The notes beneath the pieces are model-generated. The model worked only from the letters and a program-made list of their open reading frames with translations. It had not been told where the DNA came from and did not search any database. From the NCBI GenBank assembly GCA_963663675.1, contig OY760498.1:992001-1056000 (forward strand): 64,000 nt of DNA. Direction: 5' to 3'. Below, in pieces: positions 42,436-52,100 of this stretch. Source of the stretch: CAINVV01 sp963663675 (GTDB lineage Bacteria; Bacteroidota; Bacteroidia; Bacteroidales; Prolixibacteraceae). The translations under genes were made by a program, and so were the position numbers. How positions within the stretch are numbered: position 1 is the first letter of the stretch; the number at the start of each line of letters is the position of its first letter.

Positions 42436-42984
42436 ATGAGCGAAAGTCAACACAAATGGTATGTTCTTAGAGCCATCGGAGGTAAAGAGAAGAAGGTCAA
42501 AGAGTATATCGAGAATGAGATAGCCAATGGCGGTCTTCAGGATGCTGTTTCTCAGGTCTTAATCCCTACAGAGAAGGTATTTCAGATCCGTAACGGAAAG
42601 AAAGTTGCCAAAGAGCGCAATTTTTTTCCCGGATATGTTCTGATTGAAGCTACTCTTGCAGGGGAAACTTCACACAAACTCAGAAACATTCCCAATGTAA
42701 TCGGTTTCCTTGGTGATACCAAGGGCGGAGACCCTGTCCCTATGCGTCTGGCCGAAGTGAACAGAATACTGGGCAAAGTTGATGAGTTACAGGAGAGTGG
42801 CGAAGATTTCGATGTGCCATTCTTCGTTGGAGAGACCGTTAAAGTGACCGACGGACCATTTAACGGTTTCAACGGAACCATTGAGGAAATCAATGTGGAA
42901 CGTAAGAAACTAAAGGTTATGGTTAAGATTTTCGGTCGTAAAACCCCCTTGGAGCTTAGCTTTATGCAAGTGGAAAAGGAGTAA
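42436..42984 (+). CDS. nusG: Transcription termination/antitermination factor NusG
   Basis: A 182-residue NusG that couples RNA polymerase to ribosomes or Rho. The N-terminal NGN domain begins KWYVLRAIGGKEKKVKEYIE and contains FFPGYVLIEATL. The C-terminal KOW domain is seen in FFVGETVKVTDGPFNGFNGT. It lies between secE and rplK as in most bacteria. Confidence 0.97.
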   Translation: MSESQHKWYVLRAIGGKEKKVKEYIENEIANGGLQDAVSQVLIPTEKVFQIRNGKKVAKERNFFPGYVLIEATLAGETSHKLRNIPNVIGFLGDTKGGDPVPMRLAEVNRILGKVDELQESGEDFDVPFFVGETVKVTDGPFNGFNGTIEEINVERKKLKVMVKIFGRKTPLELSFMQVEKE

Positions 42985-43006
42985 AGTAAATTTTTTATAA
43001 AACGTT

Positions 43007-43450
43007 ATGGCTAAAGAAATTGCTGGATTTATCAAGTTACAGATCAAGGGTGGTGCAGCAAATCCTTCACCTCCTGTAGGTCCTGCGTTAGGATCTAAGG
43101 GTGTGAACATCATGCAGTTCTGTAAAGCATTCAACGCCAGAACCCAAGATCAGGCCGGTAAGGTATTACCGGTTGTCATCACGGTTTTTGCTGACAAGTC
43201 TTTTGACTTCGTAGTAAAAACTCCGCCGGTGGCCATTCAACTACTTGAAGCTACTAAGATCAAATCAGGATCTGCCGAGCCTCATGTAAAAAAAGTAGGA
43301 TCGGTTACTTGGGATCAGGTAAGAGAGATTGCAGAAATTAAGATGCCAGACCTTAATTGCTTTTCGGTTGAAGCAGGTATGCGCATGGTAGCAGGTACTG
43401 CAAGAAGTATGGGGATAACCGTAACAGGTACATCACCTTTTAATAACTAA
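43007..43450 (+). CDS. rplK: 50S ribosomal protein L11
   Basis: L11 (147 residues) binds the GTPase-associated region of 23S rRNA. The N-terminal domain IKLQIKGGAANPSPPVGPAL and the C-terminal RNA-binding domain (GSVTWDQVREIAEIKMPDLN) are intact. It starts 22 bases after nusG and precedes rplA by 16 bases. Confidence 0.98.
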   Translation: MAKEIAGFIKLQIKGGAANPSPPVGPALGSKGVNIMQFCKAFNARTQDQAGKVLPVVITVFADKSFDFVVKTPPVAIQLLEATKIKSGSAEPHVKKVGSVTWDQVREIAEIKMPDLNCFSVEAGMRMVAGTARSMGITVTGTSPFNN

Positions 43451-43466
43451 TAAAAGTTAAGGTTAA

Positions 43467-44165
43467 ATGGCAAAAGTTACCAAGAATAAGAAAGCTGCAT
43501 TGGAGAAACTCGAAGCCGGGAAATTCTATGAACTTAAAGAAGCTGCCAAGCTTGTGAAGGAAATAACCTTTACGAAGTTTGATGCTTCCGTAGACATTGA
43601 TGTCCGGTTGGGAGTAGATCCTCGGAAAGCTAATCAGATGGTTCGTGGTGTTGTAACTTTGCCCCATGGAACAGGGAAAGAAGTACGTGTTTTGGCTTTG
43701 GTAACTCCCGACAAGGAGGCTGAAGCAACTGAAGCAGGTGCTGATTTTGTTGGTCTTGATGACTATATCGAAAAAATCAAAGGTGGTTGGACCGATGTGG
43801 ACGTCATTATCACTATGCCCCCTGTAATGGGAAAAGTAGGTGCATTGGGCCGTATTTTAGGACCAAGAGGCTTGATGCCTAATCCTAAGAGCGGAACAGT
43901 TACCATGGAAGTCGGAAAAGCCGTCAAAGAAGTAAAGATGGGTAAAATCGATTTCAAGGTAGACAAATTCGGTATCGTACACACTTCCGTCGGAAAAGTA
44001 TCATTCGATCCAATCAAGATTGTGGAAAACGCAAAGGAATTTGTTCACACAATTCAGAAGTTAAAACCCTCAGCTGCTAAAGGTACGTACATCAAAAGTA
44101 TTTACCTCTCCAGCACCATGAGCCCCGGCATTCAGGTAGAGCCTAAATCCTGCCTGGAAAGTTAA
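43467..44165 (+). CDS. rplA: 50S ribosomal protein L1
   Basis: L1 (232 residues) forms the mobile stalk near the tRNA exit site and in many bacteria represses its own operon by binding mRNA. The signature PRGLMPNPKSGTVT and the VRLGVDPRKANQMVRG segment are present. It precedes rplJ by 9 bases, too few for a separate L10 leader before rplJ. Confidence 0.98.
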   Translation: MAKVTKNKKAALEKLEAGKFYELKEAAKLVKEITFTKFDASVDIDVRLGVDPRKANQMVRGVVTLPHGTGKEVRVLALVTPDKEAEATEAGADFVGLDDYIEKIKGGWTDVDVIITMPPVMGKVGALGRILGPRGLMPNPKSGTVTMEVGKAVKEVKMGKIDFKVDKFGIVHTSVGKVSFDPIKIVENAKEFVHTIQKLKPSAAKGTYIKSIYLSSTMSPGIQVEPKSCLES

Positions 44166-44174
44166 ATTGTTGCT

Positions 44175-44696
44175 ATGAAAAGATCAGATAAATTAGAGGT
44201 TATAGATAAATTGACCAGTGAGATCAATTCATACAACCATTTTTACATTGCCGATATCTCAGGTCTGAACGCCGAGGTTACTAGTAATCTGAGAAGATTG
44301 TGTAACAAGCGCGAAGTAAAACTGGTTGTAGTTAAGAATAAACTCCTCCGTAAAGCATTAGAGAATTCTAACAAGAATACCGAAGAACTTTACGACGTAC
44401 TCAAAGACAATACATCTGTATTATTCTCCAATACCGGAAATGTTCCTGCTAAATTAATCAAAGAGTTCAGCAAAAAGAACAAGAAACCGGTTTTCAAGGC
44501 AGCATTTGTTGAAGAATGCACTTATGTCGGAGAAAATCAGCTTGATGCATTGATCGATATCAAATCAAAAGAAGAACTTATCGGTGGCATTATTTCCATG
44601 TTGCAATCACCTGTTAAAAATGTTGTTTCTGCCCTTCAATCAGGAGGTCAGACCATTTCAGGCCTGCTGAAGACACTGGAGCAGCGCACTGCATAA
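44175..44696 (+). CDS. rplJ: 50S ribosomal protein L10
   Basis: L10 (173 residues) anchors L7/L12 dimers on the ribosome. The N-terminal rRNA-binding domain (HFYIADISGLNAEVTSNLRR, KLVVVKNKLLRKAL) and the C-terminal helix that holds L7/L12 are recognisable. Its start lies 9 bases after rplA, so the classical L10-binding leader found in E. coli between L1 and L10 is absent here. Confidence 0.97.
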   Translation: MKRSDKLEVIDKLTSEINSYNHFYIADISGLNAEVTSNLRRLCNKREVKLVVVKNKLLRKALENSNKNTEELYDVLKDNTSVLFSNTGNVPAKLIKEFSKKNKKPVFKAAFVEECTYVGENQLDALIDIKSKEELIGGIISMLQSPVKNVVSALQSGGQTISGLLKTLEQRTA

Positions 44697-44748
44697 GAAA
44701 AATTACAAGTAAGAAAAAAATCCATTAATATTTAAAATCTCAAGTAGT

Positions 44749-45126
44749 ATGGCAGATCTTAAAAAACTTGCAGAAGAATTAGTTAACCTGACTGTCAAAG
44801 AAGTTAACGAACTTGCAGGTATCCTCAAATCAGAATACGGAATTGAACCAGCAGCAGCAGCGGTTGCAGTAGCAGCAGCTCCTGTAGCAGCAGAAGCAGC
44901 TGAACCGGTCGAAAAAAGCGAATTTGACGTAGTACTCAAATTTGGTGGCCAATCCAAACTTGCTGTTGTTAAATTGGTTAAAGACCTGGTAGGTGTTGGT
45001 TTGAAAGAAGCAAAAGATTTGGTCGACGGTGCACCAAAAGCGATCAAAGAGAAAGTTTCAAAAGAAGAAGCAGAATCACTGAAAGCTCAGCTTGAAGAAG
45101 CAGGTGCTGAAGTTGAAATCAGATAG
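44749..45126 (+). CDS. rplL: 50S ribosomal protein L7/L12
   Basis: L7/L12 (125 residues) is the multicopy stalk protein that recruits translation GTPases. It has the N-terminal dimerisation domain (KKLAEELVNLTVKEVNELAG), an Ala-rich flexible hinge at about 36-55, and the C-terminal factor-binding domain (KLAVVKLVKDLVGVGLKEAK). A strong hairpin follows before rpoB. Confidence 0.98.
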   Translation: MADLKKLAEELVNLTVKEVNELAGILKSEYGIEPAAAAVAVAAAPVAAEAAEPVEKSEFDVVLKFGGQSKLAVVKLVKDLVGVGLKEAKDLVDGAPKAIKEKVSKEEAESLKAQLEEAGAEVEIR

Positions 45127-45154
45127 GAATTGACCTGTCCTAGTAGGTTATAGC

Positions 45155-45201
45155 GGTTTAGGATCCTCACAAGGGATTCTAAACCTTTTATGTTTTTATT
45201 T
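45155..45201 (+). terminator. Attenuator or partial terminator between rplL and rpoB
   Basis: 45155-45166 (GGTTTAGGATCC) pairs with 45174-45185 (GGATTCTAAACC) as a 12-bp stem with one G-T pair and a 7-nt loop, followed by a T-rich run (TTTTATGTTTTTATTTT). In E. coli an rplL-rpoB attenuator sets the lower output of rpoBC relative to ribosomal proteins. The same position and structure suggest the same role here. Confidence 0.75.
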
Positions 45202-45223
45202 TGGTTCCTTAATTTGGTAGCTA

Positions 45224-48200
45224 ATGCCCTCAATGAATATACAACAAAGGATTAGTTTTGCGTCCACCAGAAGTAAATTTGAATACCCCGATTTCCTGGA
45301 AGTTCAGATTCAATCTTTCAAAGAATTTTTCCAGTTGGGAACCTCTCCGGAAGACCGCAAAATGGAAGGTCTTTTCAAGGTTTTTCAGGAAAATTTCCCC
45401 ATTTCAGATACAAGAAACAATTTTGTTTTAGAGTTTATTGACTATCAGGTCGATCCTCCAAGATACAGTATTGAAGAGTGTATTGAGCGCGGACTGACAT
45501 TCAGTGTCCCGTTAAAAGCCAAGCTCAAATTGTTCTGTACCGATCCCGAACACGAGGATTTTGACACTGTAGTTCAGGATGTTTACCTGGGAACTGTTCC
45601 GTACATGACTCAAACCGGTTCATTCGTGATAAACGGTGCCGAAAGAGTTGTAGTTTCCCAGCTGCATCGTTCTCCCGGAGTATTTTTCGGGCAGAGTGTG
45701 CACGCCAACGGCACAAAACTTTATTCCGCCAGGGTAATCCCATTCAAGGGTTCCTGGATCGAATTTGCTACAGACATCAACAACGTGATGTATGCCTATA
45801 TCGACCGTAAGAAAAAGTTACCCGTAACAACACTGTTGCGTGCGATAGGTTACGAAAGCGATAAAGATATTCTGGAAATATTTGATCTCGCAGATGAGAT
45901 TAAAATTTCAAAGGCAGCCCTGAAAAAGGTTGTCGGACGAAAACTGGCAGCCCGTGTACTGAAAACGTGGGTAGAGGATTTCGTAGATGAAGATACCGGC
46001 GAGGTTGTCTCCATCGAAAGAAATGAGGTGATTGTCGATCGTGAGGTCGTCATTACCAATGACCATGTGGATGAAATCATAGAATCCGGTACAAAAACTA
46101 TTCTTCTGCACAAGGAAGATGCGGTTAGCGGTGATTATGCTATCATTTATAATACTTTGCAAAAAGACCAGTGTAACTCTGAAAAAGAGGCTGTGCTGTA
46201 CATTTACCGCCAGCTTAGGAATTCAGAACCACCGGATGAGGCAACAGCAAGAGATGTTATCGACAAACTGTTCTTCTCTGAGGTGCGTTATGATCTTGGC
46301 GAAGTAGGTCGCTACAGGATTAACAAGAAATTAGGTCTGAATATTGAGATGAATACACGTGTGTTGACAAACCACGATATCATCGAAATAATAAAATACC
46401 TTATCAAGCTGGTTAACTCTAAAACTGATGTTGATGATATTGACCACTTGTCAAACAGGCGCGTAAGAACTGTTGGTGAGCAGATGTTTACCCAGTTTGC
46501 AGTCGGGCTTGCAAGGATGGCCAGAACTATTCGTGAAAGAATGAATGTTCGTGACAATGAGGTATTTACGCCGATTGATCTGATCAATTCGAAGACACTG
46601 TCTTCGGTGATCAACTCTTTCTTCGGAACCAACGCCCTGTCACAGTTCATGGATCAAACCAATCCGCTGGCTGAAATGACGCACAAACGTCGTATGTCGG
46701 CTTTGGGACCTGGCGGTTTATCCCGCGAGCGTGCCGGCTTTGAGGTTCGTGACGTTCACTATACACACTACGGCCGTTTGTGTCCGATTGAAACACCTGA
46801 AGGACCAAACATCGGTTTGATATCTTCACTTTGTGTATTCGCCAAAATCAATAATCTTGGTTTCATCGCAACTCCTTATCGTAAGGCAGACAACGGGAAA
46901 GTCAATCTGAATAACGATGACGTTACCTATTACACTGCCGAAGAGGAAGAGGGCAAAATCATTGCTCAGGCAAATGCGCTTATTGATGATGACGGTCGTT
47001 TCATAAATCCCAGGGTGAAGGCTCGTTTGGATGCTGATTATCCGCTTGCGGGAAGAGAAGAAGCAAACCTGATGGACGTTGGTCCAAACCAGATCGCTTC
47101 TATCGCTGCATCTCTGATTACCTTTCTGGAGCATGATGATGCAAACCGTGCGCTGATGGGTTCTAACATGATGCGCCAGGCTGTACCGCTTATGCGTCCT
47201 GAGTCACCGATTGTTGGTACTGGTCTTGAACAAAACATTGCCAAGGATGCCCGTATCAATATCGTAGCTGAAGGCCCCGGTACTATCGAATATGTTGATG
47301 CAGACAAGATAATTGTCCGCTACGACATGACGGAAGAAGAGCGCTATGTCAGCTTTGACGCTGAAACAAAGACCTATAACCTGCCAAAATACAAGAAAAC
47401 CAACCAGGGTACCTGTATTGACCTCAAACCGATGGTCAAAAAGGGTATGCGTGTTGAATCAGGTGATATTATGACCGAAGGGTATGCCACAGCTGGTGGT
47501 GAACTTGCACTGGGACGTAACCTGAAGGTTGCATTCATGCCATGGCAGGGTTACAACTATGAGGATGCTATTGTTATTTCAGAACGTATCGTTCGGGATG
47601 ACATTTTCACCTCTATACACGTTGATGAGTATTCACTGGAAGTTCGTGACACCAAGAGAGGTTCGGAGGAGTTTACCTCTGATATTCCGAATGTCAGCGA
47701 GGAAGCTACACGTAATCTTGATGAGAACGGGTTGATCCGCATCGGAGCTATCGTCAAACCTGGTGATATCCTGATCGGTAAGATTACGCCAAAAGGTGAA
47801 TCGGATCCTTCTCCGGAGGAAAAACTGTTGCGCGCCATCTTTGGAGACAAGGCAGGTGACGTAAAAGATGCTTCCCTGAAAGCTTCTCCATCACTCAATG
47901 GTGTTGTTATTGATAAAAAGTTATTTTCCAGAGTCGTTAAAGAGAAAAAGGGCAAAGTAGCTACCAAGCCTCTTCTGGAGCAGATTGACCGCGACTTTGA
48001 GATTGAAACCAATAAATTAAGGGATATTCTGGTTGAGAAATTATTCAACCTTGTGAATGGCAAAACCTCACAGGGAGTTAAGGATTATTTCAATACCGAC
48101 CTGATTCCCAAAGGAGTGAAATTTACTCAGAAACAACTTCAGATGATTGATTATCTGAATGTTAATCCTGGTAAATGGACTACCGATAAGGACAAAAATG

Positions 48201-49036
48201 ACATGATTTATGCCCTTGTGAACAATTTCATCATGAAATACAAGGAAGCAGAAGCTGTCGCCCGCAGGAAACGTTACAATGTTACTATCGGTGATGAACT
48301 GCCCGCAGGTATCCTTCAGCTGGCTAAAGTTTATATTGCCAAAAAGCGCAAACTGCAGATTGGCGATAAAATGGCAGGCCGACACGGTAACAAGGGTATT
48401 GTTTCAAGAATTGTTCGTGATGAGGACATGCCTTTCTTATCCGATGGTACTCCAGTCGATATAGTATTGAATCCGCTGGGCGTTCCGTCCCGTATGAACC
48501 TTGGACAGATTTACGAAACAGTTCTCGGATGGGCCGGAAAAGAATTGGGGGTAAAATTTGCTACACCGATTTTTGATGGTGCAACGTTGGATCAGATCTC
48601 TGATTATACTGAGAAAGCAGGTGTTCCAAAATTTGGAAAGACCTGGTTGCATGATGGTGAAACAGGAGAACAGTTTGACCAGCCGGCAACAGTTGGTGTA
48701 ATTTATATGCTCAAACTTGGCCACATGGTGGAAGATAAGATGCATGCTCGTTCTATCGGACCATACTCACTTATCACTCAGCAGCCACTCGGAGGTAAGG
48801 CACAATTCGGAGGTCAGCGTTTTGGTGAGATGGAGGTATGGGCTCTCGAAGCCTTTGGAGCCTCCAATATCCTGCAGGAGATTCTGACAGTAAAATCCGA
48901 TGATGTTATGGGTCGTGCAAAAGCATATGAAGCCATTGTCAAGGGAGATCCGATGCCACTACCCGGAATTCCCGAGTCATTGAACGTTCTGTTACACGAA
49001 CTCAGGGGACTGGGATTAAGTGTGAACCTGGAATAA
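45224..49036 (+). CDS. rpoB: RNA polymerase beta subunit
   Basis: The 1270-residue beta subunit holds much of the catalytic cleft and the rifampicin pocket. Visible landmarks are GAERVVVSQLHRSPGVFF near residue 140, the rifampicin region SQFMDQTNPLAEMTHKRRMS near 480-500, GYNYEDAIVISER, and the late KMAGRHGNKGIVSRI. The start may be the Met four codons in (MNIQQRISFAS), which matches the usual Bacteroidota opening better. No large lineage-specific insertion is obvious. It precedes rpoC by 87 bases. Confidence 0.98.
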   Translation: MPSMNIQQRISFASTRSKFEYPDFLEVQIQSFKEFFQLGTSPEDRKMEGLFKVFQENFPISDTRNNFVLEFIDYQVDPPRYSIEECIERGLTFSVPLKAKLKLFCTDPEHEDFDTVVQDVYLGTVPYMTQTGSFVINGAERVVVSQLHRSPGVFFGQSVHANGTKLYSARVIPFKGSWIEFATDINNVMYAYIDRKKKLPVTTLLRAIGYESDKDILEIFDLADEIKISKAALKKVVGRKLAARVLKTWVEDFVDEDTGEVVSIERNEVIVDREVVITNDHVDEIIESGTKTILLHKEDAVSGDYAIIYNTLQKDQCNSEKEAVLYIYRQLRNSEPPDEATARDVIDKLFFSEVRYDLGEVGRYRINKKLGLNIEMNTRVLTNHDIIEIIKYLIKLVNSKTDVDDIDHLSNRRVRTVGEQMFTQFAVGLARMARTIRERMNVRDNEVFTPIDLINSKTLSSVINSFFGTNALSQFMDQTNPLAEMTHKRRMSALGPGGLSRERAGFEVRDVHYTHYGRLCPIETPEGPNIGLISSLCVFAKINNLGFIATPYRKADNGKVNLNNDDVTYYTAEEEEGKIIAQANALIDDDGRFINPRVKARLDADYPLAGREEANLMDVGPNQIASIAASLITFLEHDDANRALMGSNMMRQAVPLMRPESPIVGTGLEQNIAKDARINIVAEGPGTIEYVDADKIIVRYDMTEEERYVSFDAETKTYNLPKYKKTNQGTCIDLKPMVKKGMRVESGDIMTEGYATAGGELALGRNLKVAFMPWQGYNYEDAIVISERIVRDDIFTSIHVDEYSLEVRDTKRGSEEFTSDIPNVSEEATRNLDENGLIRIGAIVKPGDILIGKITPKGESDPSPEEKLLRAIFGDKAGDVKDASLKASPSLNGVVIDKKLFSRVVKEKKGKVATKPLLEQIDRDFEIETNKLRDILVEKLFNLVNGKTSQGVKDYFNTDLIPKGVKFTQKQLQMIDYLNVNPGKWTTDKDKNDMIYALVNNFIMKYKEAEAVARRKRYNVTIGDELPAGILQLAKVYIAKKRKLQIGDKMAGRHGNKGIVSRIVRDEDMPFLSDGTPVDIVLNPLGVPSRMNLGQIYETVLGWAGKELGVKFATPIFDGATLDQISDYTEKAGVPKFGKTWLHDGETGEQFDQPATVGVIYMLKLGHMVEDKMHARSIGPYSLITQQPLGGKAQFGGQRFGEMEVWALEAFGASNILQEILTVKSDDVMGRAKAYEAIVKGDPMPLPGIPESLNVLLHELRGLGLSVNLE

Positions 49037-49123
49037 GTGATTTATCCGTATCTCCTGATATTTCAGGGGATGCAGGATTTTTTGTTAAACAAATGGTTAT
49101 GTTACAAATATTTCCTATAAACT

Positions 49124-52100
49124 ATGGCATTCAGACGAGATAACAAGGTTAAGAGTAATTTCACCAAGATCAGTATCAGTCTTGCTTCACCCGAAGAAAT
49201 TCTTGAACGTTCGCACGGAGAAGTGCTGAAACCTGAAACCATCAACTATCGGACTTACAAGCCTGAGCGTGATGGTCTATTTTGCGAAAGAATATTCGGG
49301 CCGGTGAAGGATTACGAGTGTCATTGCGGAAAATACAAACGCATCCGTTACCGCGGTATCGTTTGCGACCGCTGTGGCGTTGAAGTTACCGAGAAAAAAG
49401 TGCGCCGCGAAAGAATGGGGCATATTTCACTGGTAGTGCCTGTTGTGCACATCTGGTATTTCAAGTCGTTGCCCAATAAGATCGGTTACCTGCTTGGCCT
49501 TCCGACCAAGAAGCTCGACTCGATCATTTACTACGAGAGGTATGTAGTTATCAATGCAGGTATTAAACGCAATGATGGCGTGAAATACCTTGATTTCCTT
49601 ACTGAGGAAGAATATATTGATATCGTGGATTCGCTTCCAAAGGAAAATCAGCTGCTGGATGATGAACATCCTGACAAGTTTATTGCTGATATGGGAGCAG
49701 ACGCCTTATATAAACTGCTTTCAAGGCTTGACCTTGATGAACTTTCCTATGATCTGCGCAACAAAGCCGGGAATGAAGGTTCACAACAGAGAAAGAGCGA
49801 GGCATTGAAACGTTTGCAGGTTGTAGAAGCTTTCCGTTCCTCTAAGGTAAGGAATCAGCCTGAGTGGATGATTGTTAAGGTCGTTCCTGTGATTCCTCCG
49901 GATCTTCGTCCGTTGGTGCCTCTTGATGGTGGCCGTTTTGCCACCTCCGACCTCAATGATCTTTATCGCAGGGTGATTATACGTAACAATCGTCTCAAAA
50001 GACTGATCGAAATCAAGGCTCCTGAAGTAATTCTCCGCAATGAAAAGCGAATGTTGCAGGAAGCTGTTGATTCTCTTTTTGATAACAGCAGGAAATCTAA
50101 CGCTGTAAAAACCGATAACAACAGGGCTCTGAAATCACTTTCTGATTCATTGAAAGGTAAACAGGGACGTTTCCGTCAAAACCTTCTTGGCAAACGTGTT
50201 GACTATTCTGCACGTTCGGTCATTGTTGTTGGTCCAAACCTTAAGATTCACGAATGCGGTATTCCAAAAGAGATGGCCGCTGAATTGTATAAACCCTTTG
50301 TTATCAGAAAACTGATAGAACGGGGAATCGTTAAGACTGTCAAGTCAGCCAAAAAGATCGTTGACAGGAAGGATCCTGTAGTATGGGATATCCTCGAAAA
50401 CGTGATGAAAGGCCATCCGGTCCTTCTGAACCGTGCGCCTACGCTGCACAGGCTTTCCATCCAGGCTTTCCAGCCGGTATTGGTTGAAGGTAAGGCGATT
50501 CGTTTGCACCCGCTCGTTTGTACCGGGTTTAACGCCGACTTCGACGGAGACCAAATGGCAGTTCACCTTCCACTCGGCAATGCTGCCATCCTGGAGGCAC
50601 AGCTTTTAATGCTCTCTTCACACAACCTTCTGAACCCTGCGAACGGCGCACCAATCACTGTACCGTCACAGGATATGGTTCTTGGTCTGTATTATATGAC
50701 CAAACACCGCAAAGGCGCGAAGGGTGAGGGGCTGTCATTCTATTCTTCTGAAGAGGCAATTATTGCCTACAACGAAGGCAAAGTTGATATGCACGCTGTC
50801 GTTAATTGCAAGGTTCTTGACCTGGATGAAAACGGGGAATCGAAAATTACCACAATTGAAACCACAGTCGGTCGTATTCTTTTCAACGAATATGTTCCGA
50901 AAGAAGCCGGTTATCTGAATAAACTGATGACCAAAAAGGCTTTGCGCGACATTATTGCAGATATCCTTAAAAGAACCAACAATGCTATTACAGCCCAATT
51001 CCTTGATGACATCAAAGATCTTGGGTATAAGATGGCTTACCGTGGTGGCCTTTCCTTCAACCTGGATGATGTTATTATCCCGGAAGGCAAGACTGAAATG
51101 GTAGACGAGGGTTATGCAGGCGTTGAAGAAATTTCGAACAATTATAACATGGGTTTCATTACCAACAACGAAAGGTACAACGGTGTGATCGATATCTGGA
51201 CACACGTTAATGCCAAGTTGACCCAGAGCGTAATGAAGACCATTAGTTCTGATAAACAGGGATTCAACTCTATTTATATGATGTTGGATTCCGGGGCCCG
51301 TGGTTCCAAGGAGCAGATCCGTCAGTTGTGCGGAATGCGCGGATTGATGGCTAAACCCCAGAAATCCGGATCTACAGGATCTCAAATTATTGAAAACCCG
51401 ATTCTTGCCAACTTTAAGGAGGGACTTTCGGTTCTTGAATACTTCATTTCAACCCACGGTGCTCGTAAAGGTTTGGCTGATACGGCTCTGAAAACGGCTG
51501 ATGCCGGTTATCTGACCCGTCGTCTTGTTGACGTTGCACAGGATGTGATTATCAACGAGCCTGACTGCGGAACTCTCCGTGGACTGATCGCTTCGGCTCT
51601 CAAAAATAACGAAGAGGTTGTTGCTTCATTGTCTGAAAGAATCCTTGGACGTACGACTGTTCACGATGTTTATCATCCTATGACAGGAAAATTGATCGTC
51701 CATTCAGGAGAACAGATTACTGAAGAGATTGCAGCCGTTATTGAGGAGTCACCTATTGAAAGGGTGGAAATTCGTTCAGTACTGACCTGTGAGGCAGAGA
51801 ATGGTGTTTGCGCAAAATGCTACGGACGTAATCTTGCCACCGGTAAAATGGTCCAGATGGGTGAAGCCGTTGGCGTCATTGCAGCTCAGTCAATCGGTGA
51901 GCCTGGAACACAGCTGACTCTGCGTACCTTCCACGTAGGGGGTATTGCAGGAAACGTTTCCACTCAATCTACCGTTATTGCCCGTTACGATGGTATTGCA
52001 GAGATTGAAGAATTGCGTACTGTTGAATGGACAGATGAAAAGGGTGAAAAAGTGGATATCGTTGTCAGCCGTCTGGCTGAACTCAAGATTTTGGACAAGA

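Noticed and set aside
50735..51385. 216-codon minus-strand frame opposite rpoC
   Set aside because: Antisense to conserved rpoC sequence; no domain or promoter seen.
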